A stretch of 64,000 nt of DNA from Paulinella micropora (taxonomy: Eukaryota; Cercozoa; Imbricatea; Euglyphida; Paulinellidae), in contig WBZZ01005860.1 in the NCBI GenBank assembly GCA_019918135.1, forward strand, positions 1-64,000, given 5' to 3'. The notes below the pieces were generated by a model, which saw only the letters and a program-made list of their open reading frames with translations, ran no database searches and was not told the origin of the DNA. The translations under genes and the position numbers were made by a program. Shown one piece after another: positions 44,736 to 54,830 of this stretch; position 1 is the first letter of the stretch; the number at the start of each line of letters is the position of its first letter.

Positions 44736-44736
<1 letters not shown>
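44468..44736 (+). mobile_element. tRNA-derived SINE, copy S7
   Basis: Full-length with the standard doubled unit, head-to-tail after S6 with only (ATT)n between. Confidence 0.85.
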
Positions 44737-44781
<45 letters not shown>

Positions 44782-44783
<2 letters not shown>

Positions 44784-44976
44784 CTGTCGCCAGTTCGATT
44801 CCAGTCGGTGCTACCAGTATTTTCATTGAACATACCGGTCCGTCTGGAAGTGTTGGATCTGCCCGTGCGGGGGTGTCATTAGAGCCTATCGTCAATTCTT
44901 CGTACTCCCCTCACGGGTGAGACGATGGAGGCGCATGTGCAGATTTGCATCAGCCATTGACAGAGAAACACGCACT
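44782..44976 (+). mobile_element. SINE fragment S8
   Basis: It starts inside the tRNA T arm (GTCGCCAGTTCGATTCC) and carries only one copy of the CCAGTATTTTCATTGAACAT unit, so it represents a shorter subfamily. The right breakpoint of the large duplication lies inside it at AGCCATTGAC. Confidence 0.8.
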
Positions 44977-44998
44977 ATTATTATTATTATTATTTTTA

Positions 44999-45073
<75 letters not shown>

Positions 45074-45080
45074 TTTTAAC
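44977..45080. repeat. (ATT)n and (TTTA)n tract
   Basis: The SINE tail changes into about 65 bp of (ATTT)n. Confidence 0.9.
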
Positions 45081-45279
45081 AGTAAGCAAGGTTTAATGAG
45101 AAAGAGACAAAAGAAAAATAAATAAGCTTAAATCAAAAGAAATCTGGTTCCAAGGAACGACAGTACAAGCTCATAGGAAAAACTGGAACTAAGGTTCAAC
45201 AGAAAGCTCCTGGAAAGAATAAAATGGAAGAGAAAAGAAAGAGAAAAAAGATAGAAAGAAAGAAAGAAAGTAGCAAAGA

Positions 45280-45372
45280 GAAAAAGAAAAAAAATGTGTA
45301 TGTGTTTCTATATGTGTATGTTTATGCGTATGTGTATATGTATGTATATGTTTATGTGCATGTGCATGTGCA

Positions 45373-45449
<77 letters not shown>

Positions 45450-45462
45450 ATGTGTATATGTA

Positions 45463-45501
<39 letters not shown>

Positions 45502-45634
45502 ATATGTGTACGTGTATGTGTATATGTATGTGTATGTACATATGTATGCATATATGTATGTGTATGTGTATGTGTATGTGTATGTGCATGTGCATGTGCA
45601 TGTATATGTGTGTGTGTTTGTGTATGTTTATGTT

Positions 45635-45665
<31 letters not shown>

Positions 45666-45718
45666 GTGTGTGTGTGTGTGCATGTTTAGGTGCATGTGTA
45701 TGTGTATGTATATGTATA

Positions 45719-45779
<61 letters not shown>

Positions 45780-45940
45780 GTGCATATATATGTACATGTG
45801 CATGTGTATGTGTATGTGTATGTGTATGTGTAAGTTTTTGTGCATGTGTATGTGCATGTGTATGTGTATGTGCATGTGTATGTGCACTTGCATGTGCATG
45901 TGTATATGCATGTGTATGTATATCTATATCTATATGTATA

Positions 45941-45977
<37 letters not shown>

Positions 45978-46121
45978 GCATATGTATATGTGCATGTGCA
46001 TGTGTATATATATGTGCATGTGCATGTGCATGTGCATGTACATGTATATGTGTATGTGTATGTATATGTGTATGTGTATGTGTATGTATATGTGTATGTG
46101 GATGTGTATGTGTATGGTGTA

Positions 46122-46152
<31 letters not shown>

Positions 46153-46193
46153 GTGCATATGTATGTATATGTGTACGTGTATGTGTATATGTA

Positions 46194-46248
<55 letters not shown>

Positions 46249-46745
46249 GTGTTATGTGTTATGTATATGTGTATGTGTATGTGTATATGTGTGCATGTGC
46301 ATGTTCATGACGATGTGTACATGTATGTGTTATGTGTATGTGTATGTGTATGTGTGTGTGTTATATGTATGTGTTTGTATATGTGTATGTATATGTATGT
46401 GTATGTGCATGTGCATATGTATACGTATGTGTATGTGTTTAAGTCTGTGCACGTGCATGTGTTATGTGTATGTGTATGTGTACATGTATGTGTATATATA
46501 TGTGTATGTGTATGTATATGTATATGTGTATGTGTAAGTTGTACATGTATGTGTATGTGTATGTGTATGTGCATGTATATATATGTGTATGTATATGTAT
46601 TTGTGCATGTGTATGTGTTATGTGCGTATGTGTATGTGTATGATATGTGTATGTGTATGTGTATGTGTATGTGCATGTTGTATATGTATGTGTATTTTTT
46701 TGTATGTATATATGTATGTGTATGTATGTGTGTATATGTATGTGT
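45280..46745. repeat. (TGTATG)n-type microsatellite, about 1.45 kb
   Basis: GT-rich repeats of TGTATG with TGCATG and TGTGTG variants on one strand. Every frame is open and encodes Tyr/Val, Met/Cys or Ile/His repeats; I treat all of these as non-coding. A 36-base T run follows at about 46,760-46,796. Confidence 0.9.
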
Positions 46746-46760
46746 TGGATTGATTTTGAT

Positions 46761-46795
<35 letters not shown>

Positions 46796-46826
46796 CCTTC
46801 TTTGCATTCTTTTTGCTTCTTTTGCC

Positions 46827-47018
46827 ATGGATTTGGCTGATTTGCTATATGTGGGGGACTGTGAGGGGGAGGGAGGCATGTTTTGGCCTACGCTGGTGGA
46901 GTGCTTAGTATGTCTCGGGTTTGTGGTCTGTATCATATGGGCTATATGCCCGAGGCGTGCTAAGCTCATTCTCCCGTTTGAGCCTTACGTGCATCCTTCC
47001 CTCCATAAGTTCTCATAA
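46827..47018 (+). CDS. Possible small membrane protein
   Basis: A 63-codon frame after the poly-T run reads MDLADLLYVGDCEGEGGMFW then a hydrophobic stretch (LVECLVCLGFVVCIIWAI) and a basic turn CPRRAKL. One transmembrane helix is likely if it is made. It could be chance or an exon. Confidence 0.25.
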   Translation: MDLADLLYVGDCEGEGGMFWPTLVECLVCLGFVVCIIWAICPRRAKLILPFEPYVHPSLHKFS

Positions 47019-48351
47019 TCACTAGGGGGGTTTAGGAAGCAGAGCAATTTACCGCTTCGGGCATTTAGACCATGATATGGCTAGCTTCTTACTCGCGATG
47101 TATTTCTCACTTTACTATATGTATGCCTTAGCATCTCTTCTTTTCCTCATTTTCCTCATCGTATCCTTGCGGTTGCCTGTTTTTGCCTGCTTATTTCATT
47201 TCTTCCTTTATATATTAATTATAATATTTATATTTGATTTTATCTCGTACACTACCTATTTATATTATTGTGTATTTAATCACAATGATTAAAGATTCCA
47301 AGTGACTGAAAAAAAAAACCGGAAAAGAATAGAGAACGAAGAAAAAAAACAACAAAGAAAGATAAAAAACAAAACACAAAAGAAATAGAAACAAAAAACA
47401 AAAGAAAATAAAAAACAAAAACAAACAAACGAAATAAAGGAAACAAAAACAATATAAAAAGACAATAACAAAGGCAGCGACAAACACCAAAGGCAAACAC
47501 AAACAAACAAACACAAGGCCAGACAGGGGCAAGGGAGACGATACTGAACTAGAAGGCAAGAGCAGAAAGTTCCGGCTGAGGTAAGACATAATAAACAATG
47601 AGCAAGTGAGATCAATTGACAGTCAGTGAGACAGCTCTAAAGGAAATTGCAGCACCAACGCAATTCACTCGCACCCAGAGGCCATCGCAGCTAGGAGGGT
47701 GGTGTGCAGAGAGCGTAGTAAGGCTCGACGTGGCGATTGCTCGCGACGCGATTATGCCGAGTGCTGCAATATCCGTAAGTGCCAGCCCAAGCCTGGCAAC
47801 CTCACAAACATGCAGCACCAAACTAATCGAGCCAAGCCACTCCGCACCCCACCCCTCATAGACCAGAAGATACTCCGCTAGCCACAACCCACACCATAAG
47901 GCTAAAACGCAAGTGAAAATAACCAAACCTAACAGGCAGCAGCAGGTAAGAAAAACGAGAAGAAAAAAAAATTAGCAAGACCAAATCAAACCAGCGGCAG
48001 CATATAAGGAAAACGAAAAAGAAAAAAGAATACAAAAGGGGAAAAGAAATATAAAAAGAGAGAGAACCTTGCTTACGGTAAAGGAGAGAGAGAGAGAGAG
48101 AGAAGAAGAAAAAGAAAAAAGAGATAGAGAGAAAGGATAAGAAAGAATCGAACTTCCTCGTAATTTCACTTGAAGATCTCTAGATCGGCGAACAGTGTGG
48201 GACTCGGGTTCAGACCGCAAAAAAGGAAAAGGAACCCCCCCTCCCCACCCCCTTTTTTTGTAAATTTTTTTTATTGCATTCTGCCGTAAGCTTCTTTTTT
48301 CTCTGTAACTTTTCGCTTGAAGCTCCTTTCTTTCACTTCTTGTTTGTGTTC
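47019..48351. other. Non-coding stretch upstream of the LRR gene
   Basis: It holds an A-rich (CAAA, GAAA) region at 47,310-47,520 and a (GA)n tract at 48,086-48,102. No gene is supported. The part just before 48,352 should contain the LRR gene promoter; no TATA box stands out. Confidence 0.4.
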
Positions 48352-49189
48352 ATGGCTATCTGCTCTGAATATGCCAAGTATGAAGGAGTATCGCTCGATT
48401 TGTCAAACAAGAATCTTCGAGATTCTGGTGCTAGCGCTATGGCAGTCGCCAAGGGACTGCAGGTCACACAGACTATAGTTCTGACTATACATGCATAAAG
48501 ACATCACTCCTTCAGGTCAGGACTACAGCTATTATGAGACAACAGACTAAAATACTTATGAATGTTGGGTGCTTGGATACAGGAGATGTTACAGGTGAAT
48601 CTCTGTGTATGTGTGTGTGTCTATCTCTCTCTCCTCTAGAGAGAGAGAGAGAGAGAGAGAGGAGAAAGAGAAGACAGAGAAGACAGAGAAAGAAATACAA
48701 TATACAGCTGGCTGGTAGGATTAAAATGATCATATGTGAGTATGTTGGCATGCTTTGTATGAATAGTGTCTATGAGCACATGTAAATGTGTGATATGCAT
48801 ATGTGTACATGTGTATACGTATATGCATGTCTGTTGTTAAACATTTTGGGGTAGGTGGGTGGTGTGTGTGTGTGACACAGAGAGAGAGAGAGAGCAAGCA
48901 AGAGAGAGAGAGAGAGAGAGCAAGCAAGAGAGAGAGAGAGAGAGAGAGCAAGCAAAAGAGAGAGAGAGAGAGCAAGCAAGAGAGAGAGAGAGAGAGAGAG
49001 AGGGACAGTGAAAAGAGAGGGAGGGAGGGAGGAAGAGAGAGAGAGAGAGAGAGAGATACTAGTTTGTTCTGCCAATCGAGCTTGACAAGGGTGTTTTCAA
49101 GGTTGTCATAGAAACATATGCTCTCTCCTCTATCTCTCTCCTCTCTTTCTCTCTCCCTCTCTCCCTCTCTCTCTCTCCCTCCCTCCCTC

Positions 49190-49229
<40 letters not shown>

Positions 49230-51530
49230 CTCCGTTTCTCTTCTCACTCTCCCTCCCTCCCTCCCTCCCTCTCTCTCTCTCTCTCTCTCTCGCACACACA
49301 CACACACACACACCACCCACCTACCCAAAACGTTTAACAACAAACATGCATACACACATGTACACATATACATATTACATATTAATACGTGTTCATAGGC
49401 ACTAACCATACGCAGCATGTCAACATACTCACATATGCATCATTTTAATGTTTGCGATTGCTTTTGCACCTGCTGGTCCTATCTTGTTTTCTCCCATGCG
49501 TAGCTCGACTACACTTTTGTTGTCCTTTGCAATATGTATTTTTATGACTTTGCGCCCTCTGGGCCAATACGATTGTTGAGTAGGCTCAACAATTGCAACG
49601 CTTCATTAACCTGCACCAACACATGATAATATATTTGCGCCTTTTGCTACCGCGCCGCGGTAGCAAAACAAAAACACAACTTTATATGTAGGTGAATCAG
49701 ACTTTGACGACCCTTAACTTGTGGGATAAGAAGATAGGCGCTGAAGGAGCGGCGCACATAGCTGCAGCAGTTAAGGTACCCGCAAGGCTTCTCCTATTGC
49801 CTGTGCACCTGCGTCGCCTATTCCGTTGTTTTCGAGGGCCAGGCTTGTCAATGTTTTGTTGACCTGTACAAGCGAAAGAAATATGCTATGAAATGCTACC
49901 GCGCGGGTAGCATAAAAGAAGCAACAATTTTGTTTGACGGGAAAACAAGGAATGCATATTGCAAACGTTAAACATATCCCTGAACAATATTGGCCCTGAA
50001 GGTGCTGCTGCGATCGCCAATATGCTTAAGGTACCTCCAATGCCTTGCCGATAGCTTTTGCACCATTGGGTCCGATGTTATTGTTATAGAGAATGAGGGT
50101 CTGCAAAGTATTGTTTACTACACAAGAAATATCAACATTATTTTTTATAAATGCTACCCGCGCGCGGTTGGCAAACAAAAAAAACGCACATATATGTTTA
50201 GGTGAATAGCTCTTTGAAGGCTCTGGATTTATCTGTTAATGGAATCGGCGATGAGGGAGTTAAGCACATTGCTGCAGCTCTGAAGGTGCCTTTAACCAGT
50301 CTCCGATAGCCTATGCCCCTGCCTTGCCAATTGCGTTGTTCCGGAGGTTTAGGGTAGTCAACTTGTGATTAATCTGCATATGTGAAGCACACATCCTATG
50401 ACATGCTACCAGGCGGTTAGCATTCGCAGATTTTGTTTGGGCCCTCTCCCCCCCGGGCTGTATTGCTAAATAGGTTAACAAAACTTTGGTTGAGTTTAAC
50501 ATTGCAAACAAGATTGGGCCAGGGCGCCGAAGCAATTTCCAATATGCTTAAGGTACCTCTTATGCCTTTGCAATAGCTTTCGCGCCATCCGGTCCGATGT
50601 TATTTTCGTCGATGTTGAGCTCGCGGAGTGTCTCGTTCTCCTGCACATCACATAGTTTGCTTTGTAATGCTCCCCCTCAGCGCGGCAGCGAAGTTACACG
50701 AGTCAAATGATAATTTTGGTGATTAGGACAAGGAGTGCAAACTAGAGCGCCTAAATTTGTCAAACAACGATTTGGGTTTTGACGGTGTTTCTGCAATCGT
50801 GACCATGCTCAAGGTATCATCAAAGCATGGCTGGACTGCTTCGTCACGCCAATCTGTTGTCATTCGGATTCATTTCTCTCAGCTTCTGGTTTCATTGCAA
50901 ACGCTCCTGCACCCGCTGATCCTATCTACCTCTAGTCGTGATATCTTCAGAGCAGTGTAGACTTGATAGTACAAATATCATTTTGTCACTGCAATGTGTA
51001 ACCCACCGCAAGGCAGCACCTTTGAAACCTAAGATGCAATGATGTAGGTTAACAAAGGACTGCTCCGCCTCGATCTTTCACACAATGGGCGTGGACTTAT
51101 CTACCACCTGTGTCTTTCACACAAACGTGAAAAATTCTCAGAGGCTCTCGAGGTACCTGCAAAACTGCACCAATGACCTTAGCACTTGCGTCTCAATTCC
51201 AAATGGCCATGCATCTCGACTCCTGCAGGACTTGGTTCCAACCCCACAAACGCATGCACACACGCACATTCATACATTTGGCAGGAGATATACTAGTTGA
51301 CAGTGAAGGCGACCCTATGAAAACTTCTTTGTGCTTTGTGTGTGGAGGTAAACGATCACTTGCAAGAGCTCTGCATGGACGACATAGACACAGAGTCCGT
51401 GCACTTAACATCGATGTCTACCTCGGACGTGCACAAGAGAATTTTAGAGAATCAGCAGATGCGTATCAGTGAGTTGCTGCACAGAAACAGGGAATGGGCA
51501 AGGCTGCGCGAGCACATCTGCCAGCTCTAA
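48352..51530 (+). CDS. Leucine-rich-repeat (LRR-RI type) gene with one repeat per exon
   Basis: Exon 1 (48,352-48,462) encodes MAICSEYAKYEGVSLDLSNK and the first repeat. Further repeats of 28-29 residues lie one per exon: 49,692-49,775 (VNQTLTTLNLWDKKIGAEGA), about 49,947-50,030, 50,202-50,285, 50,474-50,552, 50,727-50,813 and 51,048-51,152. A last exon, 51,348-51,530, ends in a charged coiled-coil tail (HKRILENQQMRISELLHR). All junctions are phase 0; most exons are 84 bases, the usual size for ribonuclease-inhibitor-type LRRs, with the L-x-x-L-x-L-x-x-N-x-I-G pattern. Such repeats form curved protein-binding surfaces. The 50,474 exon is 5 bases short, and the 49,947 exon lacks a clear AG acceptor, so the gene may be partly decayed. 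Every intron after the second exon carries an LRR exon on the other strand. Confidence 0.7.
48721..49449. repeat. Imperfect inverted repeat in the LRR gene's first long intron
   Basis: Sequence around 48,721-48,870 (ATGTGAGTATGTTGG, GTAGGTGGGTGGTGTGTG) returns inverted at about 49,300-49,449, with (GA)n on the left mirrored by (TC)n on the right. The axis is near 49,085. The minus-strand LRR remnant at 49,445 begins just outside the right arm. Confidence 0.65.
49644..49675. repeat. Palindrome between LRR units
   Basis: TTTTGCTACCGCG and its complement CGCGGTAGCAAAA flank a single C: a perfect 13-bp stem. Weaker versions recur between the following units at about 49,890, 50,150, 50,402 and 50,668. 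Each lies between the minus-strand exon on its left and the plus-strand exon on its right. Confidence 0.7.
49774..51157. promoter_or_regulatory. Palindromic splice donors used back to back
   Basis: At 49,776-49,779, 50,031-50,034, 50,553-50,556 and 51,153-51,156, the same GTAC gives a GT donor to the plus exon on its left and, on the other strand, to the minus exon on its right. In three of these the surrounding AGGTACCT is a perfect palindrome. At 50,286 the site is GTGC (GT on plus, GC on minus), and at 50,814 it is GTAT. Confidence 0.65.
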
Positions 51531-52065
51531 GTGCAATATTTTCTTTTTTTTTAAATTGAAATATTACTTTTTTTTACATCAACACCCCCGAATTATCCAG
51601 GAAAAACTTATTTATAGATTTCGTCTGGCCTGACACGTCTGAAATACAGATTTGATCTTGGTCTTTTGGCTGCTTTTTGTCTTTGCGTCACTGAGCTTAT
51701 ATAACGAGACATCAGCGAAAAATAAATTTGTGCTTATCTGATCTCTGTACGACAGATCAGAAAAGAAATCAGCCTTTAGCTGTGGACTCCAAATGTACTA
51801 TCCCCAACGATAGCTCAATGGAAGAAAGTCAGTAATATATCCAAACACAGTCCTCAAAAAGAGAATGATGTCTCGTTATATAAGCTCAGTGACGCAAAGA
51901 CAAAAAGCAGCCAAAAGACCAAGATCAAATCTGTATTTCAGACGTGTCAGGCCAGACGAAATCTATAAATAAGTTTTTCCTGGATAATTCGGGGGTGTTG
52001 ATGTAAAAAAAAGTAATATTTCAATTTTTAAAAAAAGAAAATATTGCACTTAGAGCTGGCAGATG
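51515..52065. repeat. Nearly perfect inverted repeat, 199-bp arms
   Basis: Arm 51,515-51,713 returns inverted at 51,867-52,065 with at most a few differences, around a 153-bp spacer. The left arm starts in the last codons of the LRR gene (HICQL stop) and includes its 3' flank, so the right arm is the end of a second, inverted LRR gene copy cut at 52,065. Part of the spacer and arm is dispersed repeat R. Confidence 0.85.
51770..51930. repeat. Dispersed repeat R, instance 3
   Basis: Diverged relative of 13,840-13,975 (GTGGACTCCAAATGTA, CCCCAACGATAGCTC, AAACACAGTCCTCAAAA), lying at the centre of the inverted repeat. Confidence 0.6.
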
Positions 52066-52929
52066 CCTAGCCACCAGTGAGCAATATTGAAAAAAAGAAA
52101 CACTCAATATCTAGTATCGAGAAAAATATTGATTTTTGCAAAAAAAAATATATATATATTGATTTTTTGTTTTTAAAAAAAAGTATTGAAAGCTGAATTT
52201 AAGGTATCCGGTGCCACTAGGTGAGTTTTTTTAAGTTACACTGCCGGCCCAGCAGCAAAATCTGCTATATAAAATCAATATTTTCTTCAATATTAATATT
52301 GATTTTAAAATCAATATCTTCGCACTCCGGGTAGTGTATCGATATCGTACAATTGCAATCCCACCATAGCAATCAATATGTGTGCGCATACGCCTTAGTG
52401 AAAAAAGGACAAGCAAGAGTGGTGGTGTTTCTAAGGCCCCACCCCCACTCTTCGTTTTGAATTTTGCTATCGTTTGCCATTTTTGCCATATTCGTTCATA
52501 TATAAGAGATAACAGCATAAATCCACATTTTTTACACGGGTAGTATAGGGGGCCACTTCGGCACACTTTTTCAACACACACACTGCCGGCCGGACGAAAC
52601 AAAGGCAAAAAGGAAATGAGCCCGTGACCAAAACACGAAAACCTACAGATTTTCTCCTTTGCCGAAAACACGATTTTTGACAAAGCGAAAAGAATGCAAA
52701 TTTCTCCAAATAGTATTTTTGGTAATTTGCTCCAAAAAAAAAAAAGAAAATGCCACTTGGGCACAAAAGTCTCTGCCAAAAAAACAATTTCCCGCTACAT
52801 TCATCACTATCTGGCACTCATAAATCAAAAATTATCTTTTTCTTTTTGTGTCGTTTGGTTTCAATTATGTTTTCTGGTTGTATGTTTTAACTGTTGCTTT
52901 ATTTTCTTCTCCTTCGTTATATCTTGAAC
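52066..52929. other. AT-rich boundary between LRR locus and virus-like element
   Basis: No gene is supported. It has A/T runs and scattered AATATTGATTTT repeats (52,080-52,330). The left end of the Polinton-like virus should lie here, but its terminal repeat cannot be recognised without the right end. Confidence 0.4.
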
Positions 52930-53783
52930 TTATTCGTTAATTTGCTTTTCATCATCAACTGGCTTTTCAAACTTGGTCTTTAATAACTCACGGGGGCTAA
53001 CTAGTTCTTTATTGGATAGCACAATCTTAAATCCATTTCTACCCAAAACCGTATATATCTGCTTTGACCAAGTTCGTCCGCCTTTTGAAAATAGATTTCG
53101 TTGAACTTCTCGTCTTACCTTATCGCCTGGTTCAAATTCGTTAATACTTTCATCTCTTTCAATTTTTTGTTTATTAGTAGCTTTTCCATTTAATACATCA
53201 ATTGGTCTAGCTTTGATTGTCGGATGAAAACGATTATTGTAAGCTTTGACCATATCATCAATGTATGAGACCCAGTCAAAGTTCCCATTAGTTTCAAATA
53301 GTATGTCAAGCCACCTTCTAATAGTTCTGATAACTCTATCAACTATTGCGAGCGCTTTGTGGTCTCCTACTTCAACTGTTCTGTGTTCAATGTTATGTTC
53401 ATCAAAATATTTATTAACTGCTCCTTTGTATTCTCCTCCGCTATCTGTTGTAATGATTTCTGGAATATATGGAATAGATTTTAAACCAGTATATACTTCA
53501 TTCGCTGAACCAGTATCAGCGGTCTAACTTCTAAAAATCTACTATCAGTGTCAATCCAAACCAACATAAAGGCATATTTTTTATTACCTGGTTTATCTTT
53601 TAACTTAGACATATCCGCCAAATCTACGAACACTTGTTTCAACGGTTTATCAGCCCATATCGTATTCCATTTCTTATTTTGTTCTTTCTGAAAATGTAGT
53701 TCTAATGCCTGTTGCTCTTTTAGTTCTTGTAATTCGTCGTTCATCCTCCCTTTTTTGGTGAAGGTTCTAATACTTAATGACAC
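52930..53783 (-). pseudogene. Retroviral-type integrase of the virus-like element
   Basis: Minus-strand pieces show the rve integrase core (KQVFVDLADMSKL, FMLVWIDTDSRFLEV) and the C-terminal part (AYNNRFHPTIKARPIDVLNG, a beta-barrel-like end). In Polintons this enzyme inserts the element into the host chromosome. It lies at the left end of the element, its usual place. It is broken, with one to two breaks. Confidence 0.75.
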
Positions 53784-54024
53784 CTAATGCTTTATCCTTA
53801 TATATTAATCTTTCTTCTTTTTCTATTTCAAAACAATAATTAGAACAAAACTCATACATATAAAACCAATCAAAACTATCATCAATTGCCGTAATCTGTC
53901 TGTTCGCTAAACACAGAGTTAATCCACACACATAGCAACTAGTGAAGTCATACATACGATGATTATATAAATACTCCATAATGTGTAAGCGAACATCTAA
54001 TGGTAAATCTTTTATCTTGTTCAT
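53767..54024 (-). CDS. Small Cys-rich protein of the virus-like element
   Basis: An 85-residue frame starts MNKIKDLPLDVRLHIMEYLY, which resembles the first helices of an F-box, followed by paired cysteines (CYVCGLTLC and CSNYC) that could bind zinc. The function is unknown; an F-box-like role in host ubiquitin ligases is only a guess. It looks whole. Confidence 0.45.
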   Translation of the reverse strand: MNKIKDLPLDVRLHIMEYLYNHRMYDFTSCYVCGLTLCLANRQITAIDDSFDWFYMYEFCSNYCFEIEKEERLIYKDKALGVIKY

Positions 54025-54029
54025 CTATA

Positions 54030-54545
54030 TTAGAACTTTAAAAATATCTTAGATGTATCATTATTTTCTTCTTTTGGTTTGTCAGGCTGTTGATTATAAA
54101 CATTGACACTAACACTGCTAGACTTCTTACCACCCTTCTTAGGCTTAGGCTCTTCCTCTTCTTCCTCGCTTTCACTATCATCGCTTTCTTCTAGTTCAGG
54201 CAGTTTTTTTTTTCACATTCTTCTGCTTCTTTGTTTGGTCTTAAGCTTCATCTTGGATATTCTATCCGCAATCAAATCAACAAAGTCTTGTTTAACCTCT
54301 TCATCACTTTCACTGCTTTCCTCACTTATCTCACCATCCCGCCCATCAATCATATCCTTAGCCAACTGCTTCTTAGTAATGTGGTCCATCTTTTCGTCAT
54401 TGGTCATTTCTTTCACATTCTTAGCCTCTTCCTCAGCAAGTAGTTCCCTCTCCCTCTCAATCTTTCTCTGCCTCGCATACTGTTTCTTCATTACAGTCGC
54501 TTTTTCAAGGTTCTTTATCGCAATCTCTCTATTACCTCTCGGCAT
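54030..54545 (-). pseudogene. Charged protein of the virus-like element
   Basis: From the minus-strand ATG at 54,545 (MPRGNREIAIKNLEKATVMK) the product is highly charged and helical with an acidic Ser/Glu patch, and ends KIFLKF. It is not recognised and has about one break. It is divergent from the fibre gene, with shared AT-rich upstream DNA. Confidence 0.4.
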
Positions 54546-54566
54546 CGTTTGCTTCGGTTGTATATC

Positions 54567-54830
54567 TAACCAAAAATAATTTTTAATCGGATTAATTATT
54601 ATCCAAAATATATACAATGAGTCAATTCAAAAGTCTGTTGGGTTTGAATGATTAACCTGCGACTCACTAGACATAGCCAATTTAGATTTAACGAACCGAA
54701 AATAATTTTTAATCGGATTAATTATTATCCAAAATATATACAATGAGTCAATTCAAAAGTCTGTTGGGTTTGAATGACTTAACCTGCGACTCACTAGACA
54801 TAGCCAACTTAGATTTAACGAACACTAATA
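54567..54830 (+). repeat. Direct duplication at the fibre gene start
   Basis: About 130 bp, from AATAATTTTTAATCGGATT through the first codons (MSQFKSLLGLN), is present twice head-to-tail. It covers the promoter region and start of the fibre gene. Confidence 0.8.

Larger units (their letters stand above)
49441..51240 (-). pseudogene. Antiparallel LRR exons interleaved with the plus-strand gene
   Basis: On the minus strand, LRR exons lie at 49,780-49,863 (VNKTLTSLALENNGIGDAGA), 50,035-50,118 (VNNTLQTLILYNNNIGPNGA), 50,290-50,373, 50,557-50,640 (ENETLRELNIDENNIGPDGA) and about 49,445-49,530 (NKSVVELRMGENKIGPAGA). Eroded remains lie at about 50,820-50,900 and 51,157-51,240. The four good ones are exactly 84 bases, with AG acceptors on the minus strand. 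The exon at 50,290 has an internal TAG, the one at 50,557 a TAA near its end, and the one at 51,157 a TGA, so as a gene the minus set is decayed. The set either belonged to a second gene on the opposite strand or came from amplification of an inverted pair. Confidence 0.7.

Noticed and set aside
45224-46740. Proteins of Tyr/Val, Met/Cys and Ile/His repeats over 400 residues long
   Set aside because: They translate a TGTATG microsatellite that is open in every frame; there is no other coding signal.
51780-51930. A self-cleaving ribozyme in dispersed repeat R
   Set aside because: The conserved blocks do not contain a hammerhead core in the right order on either strand.
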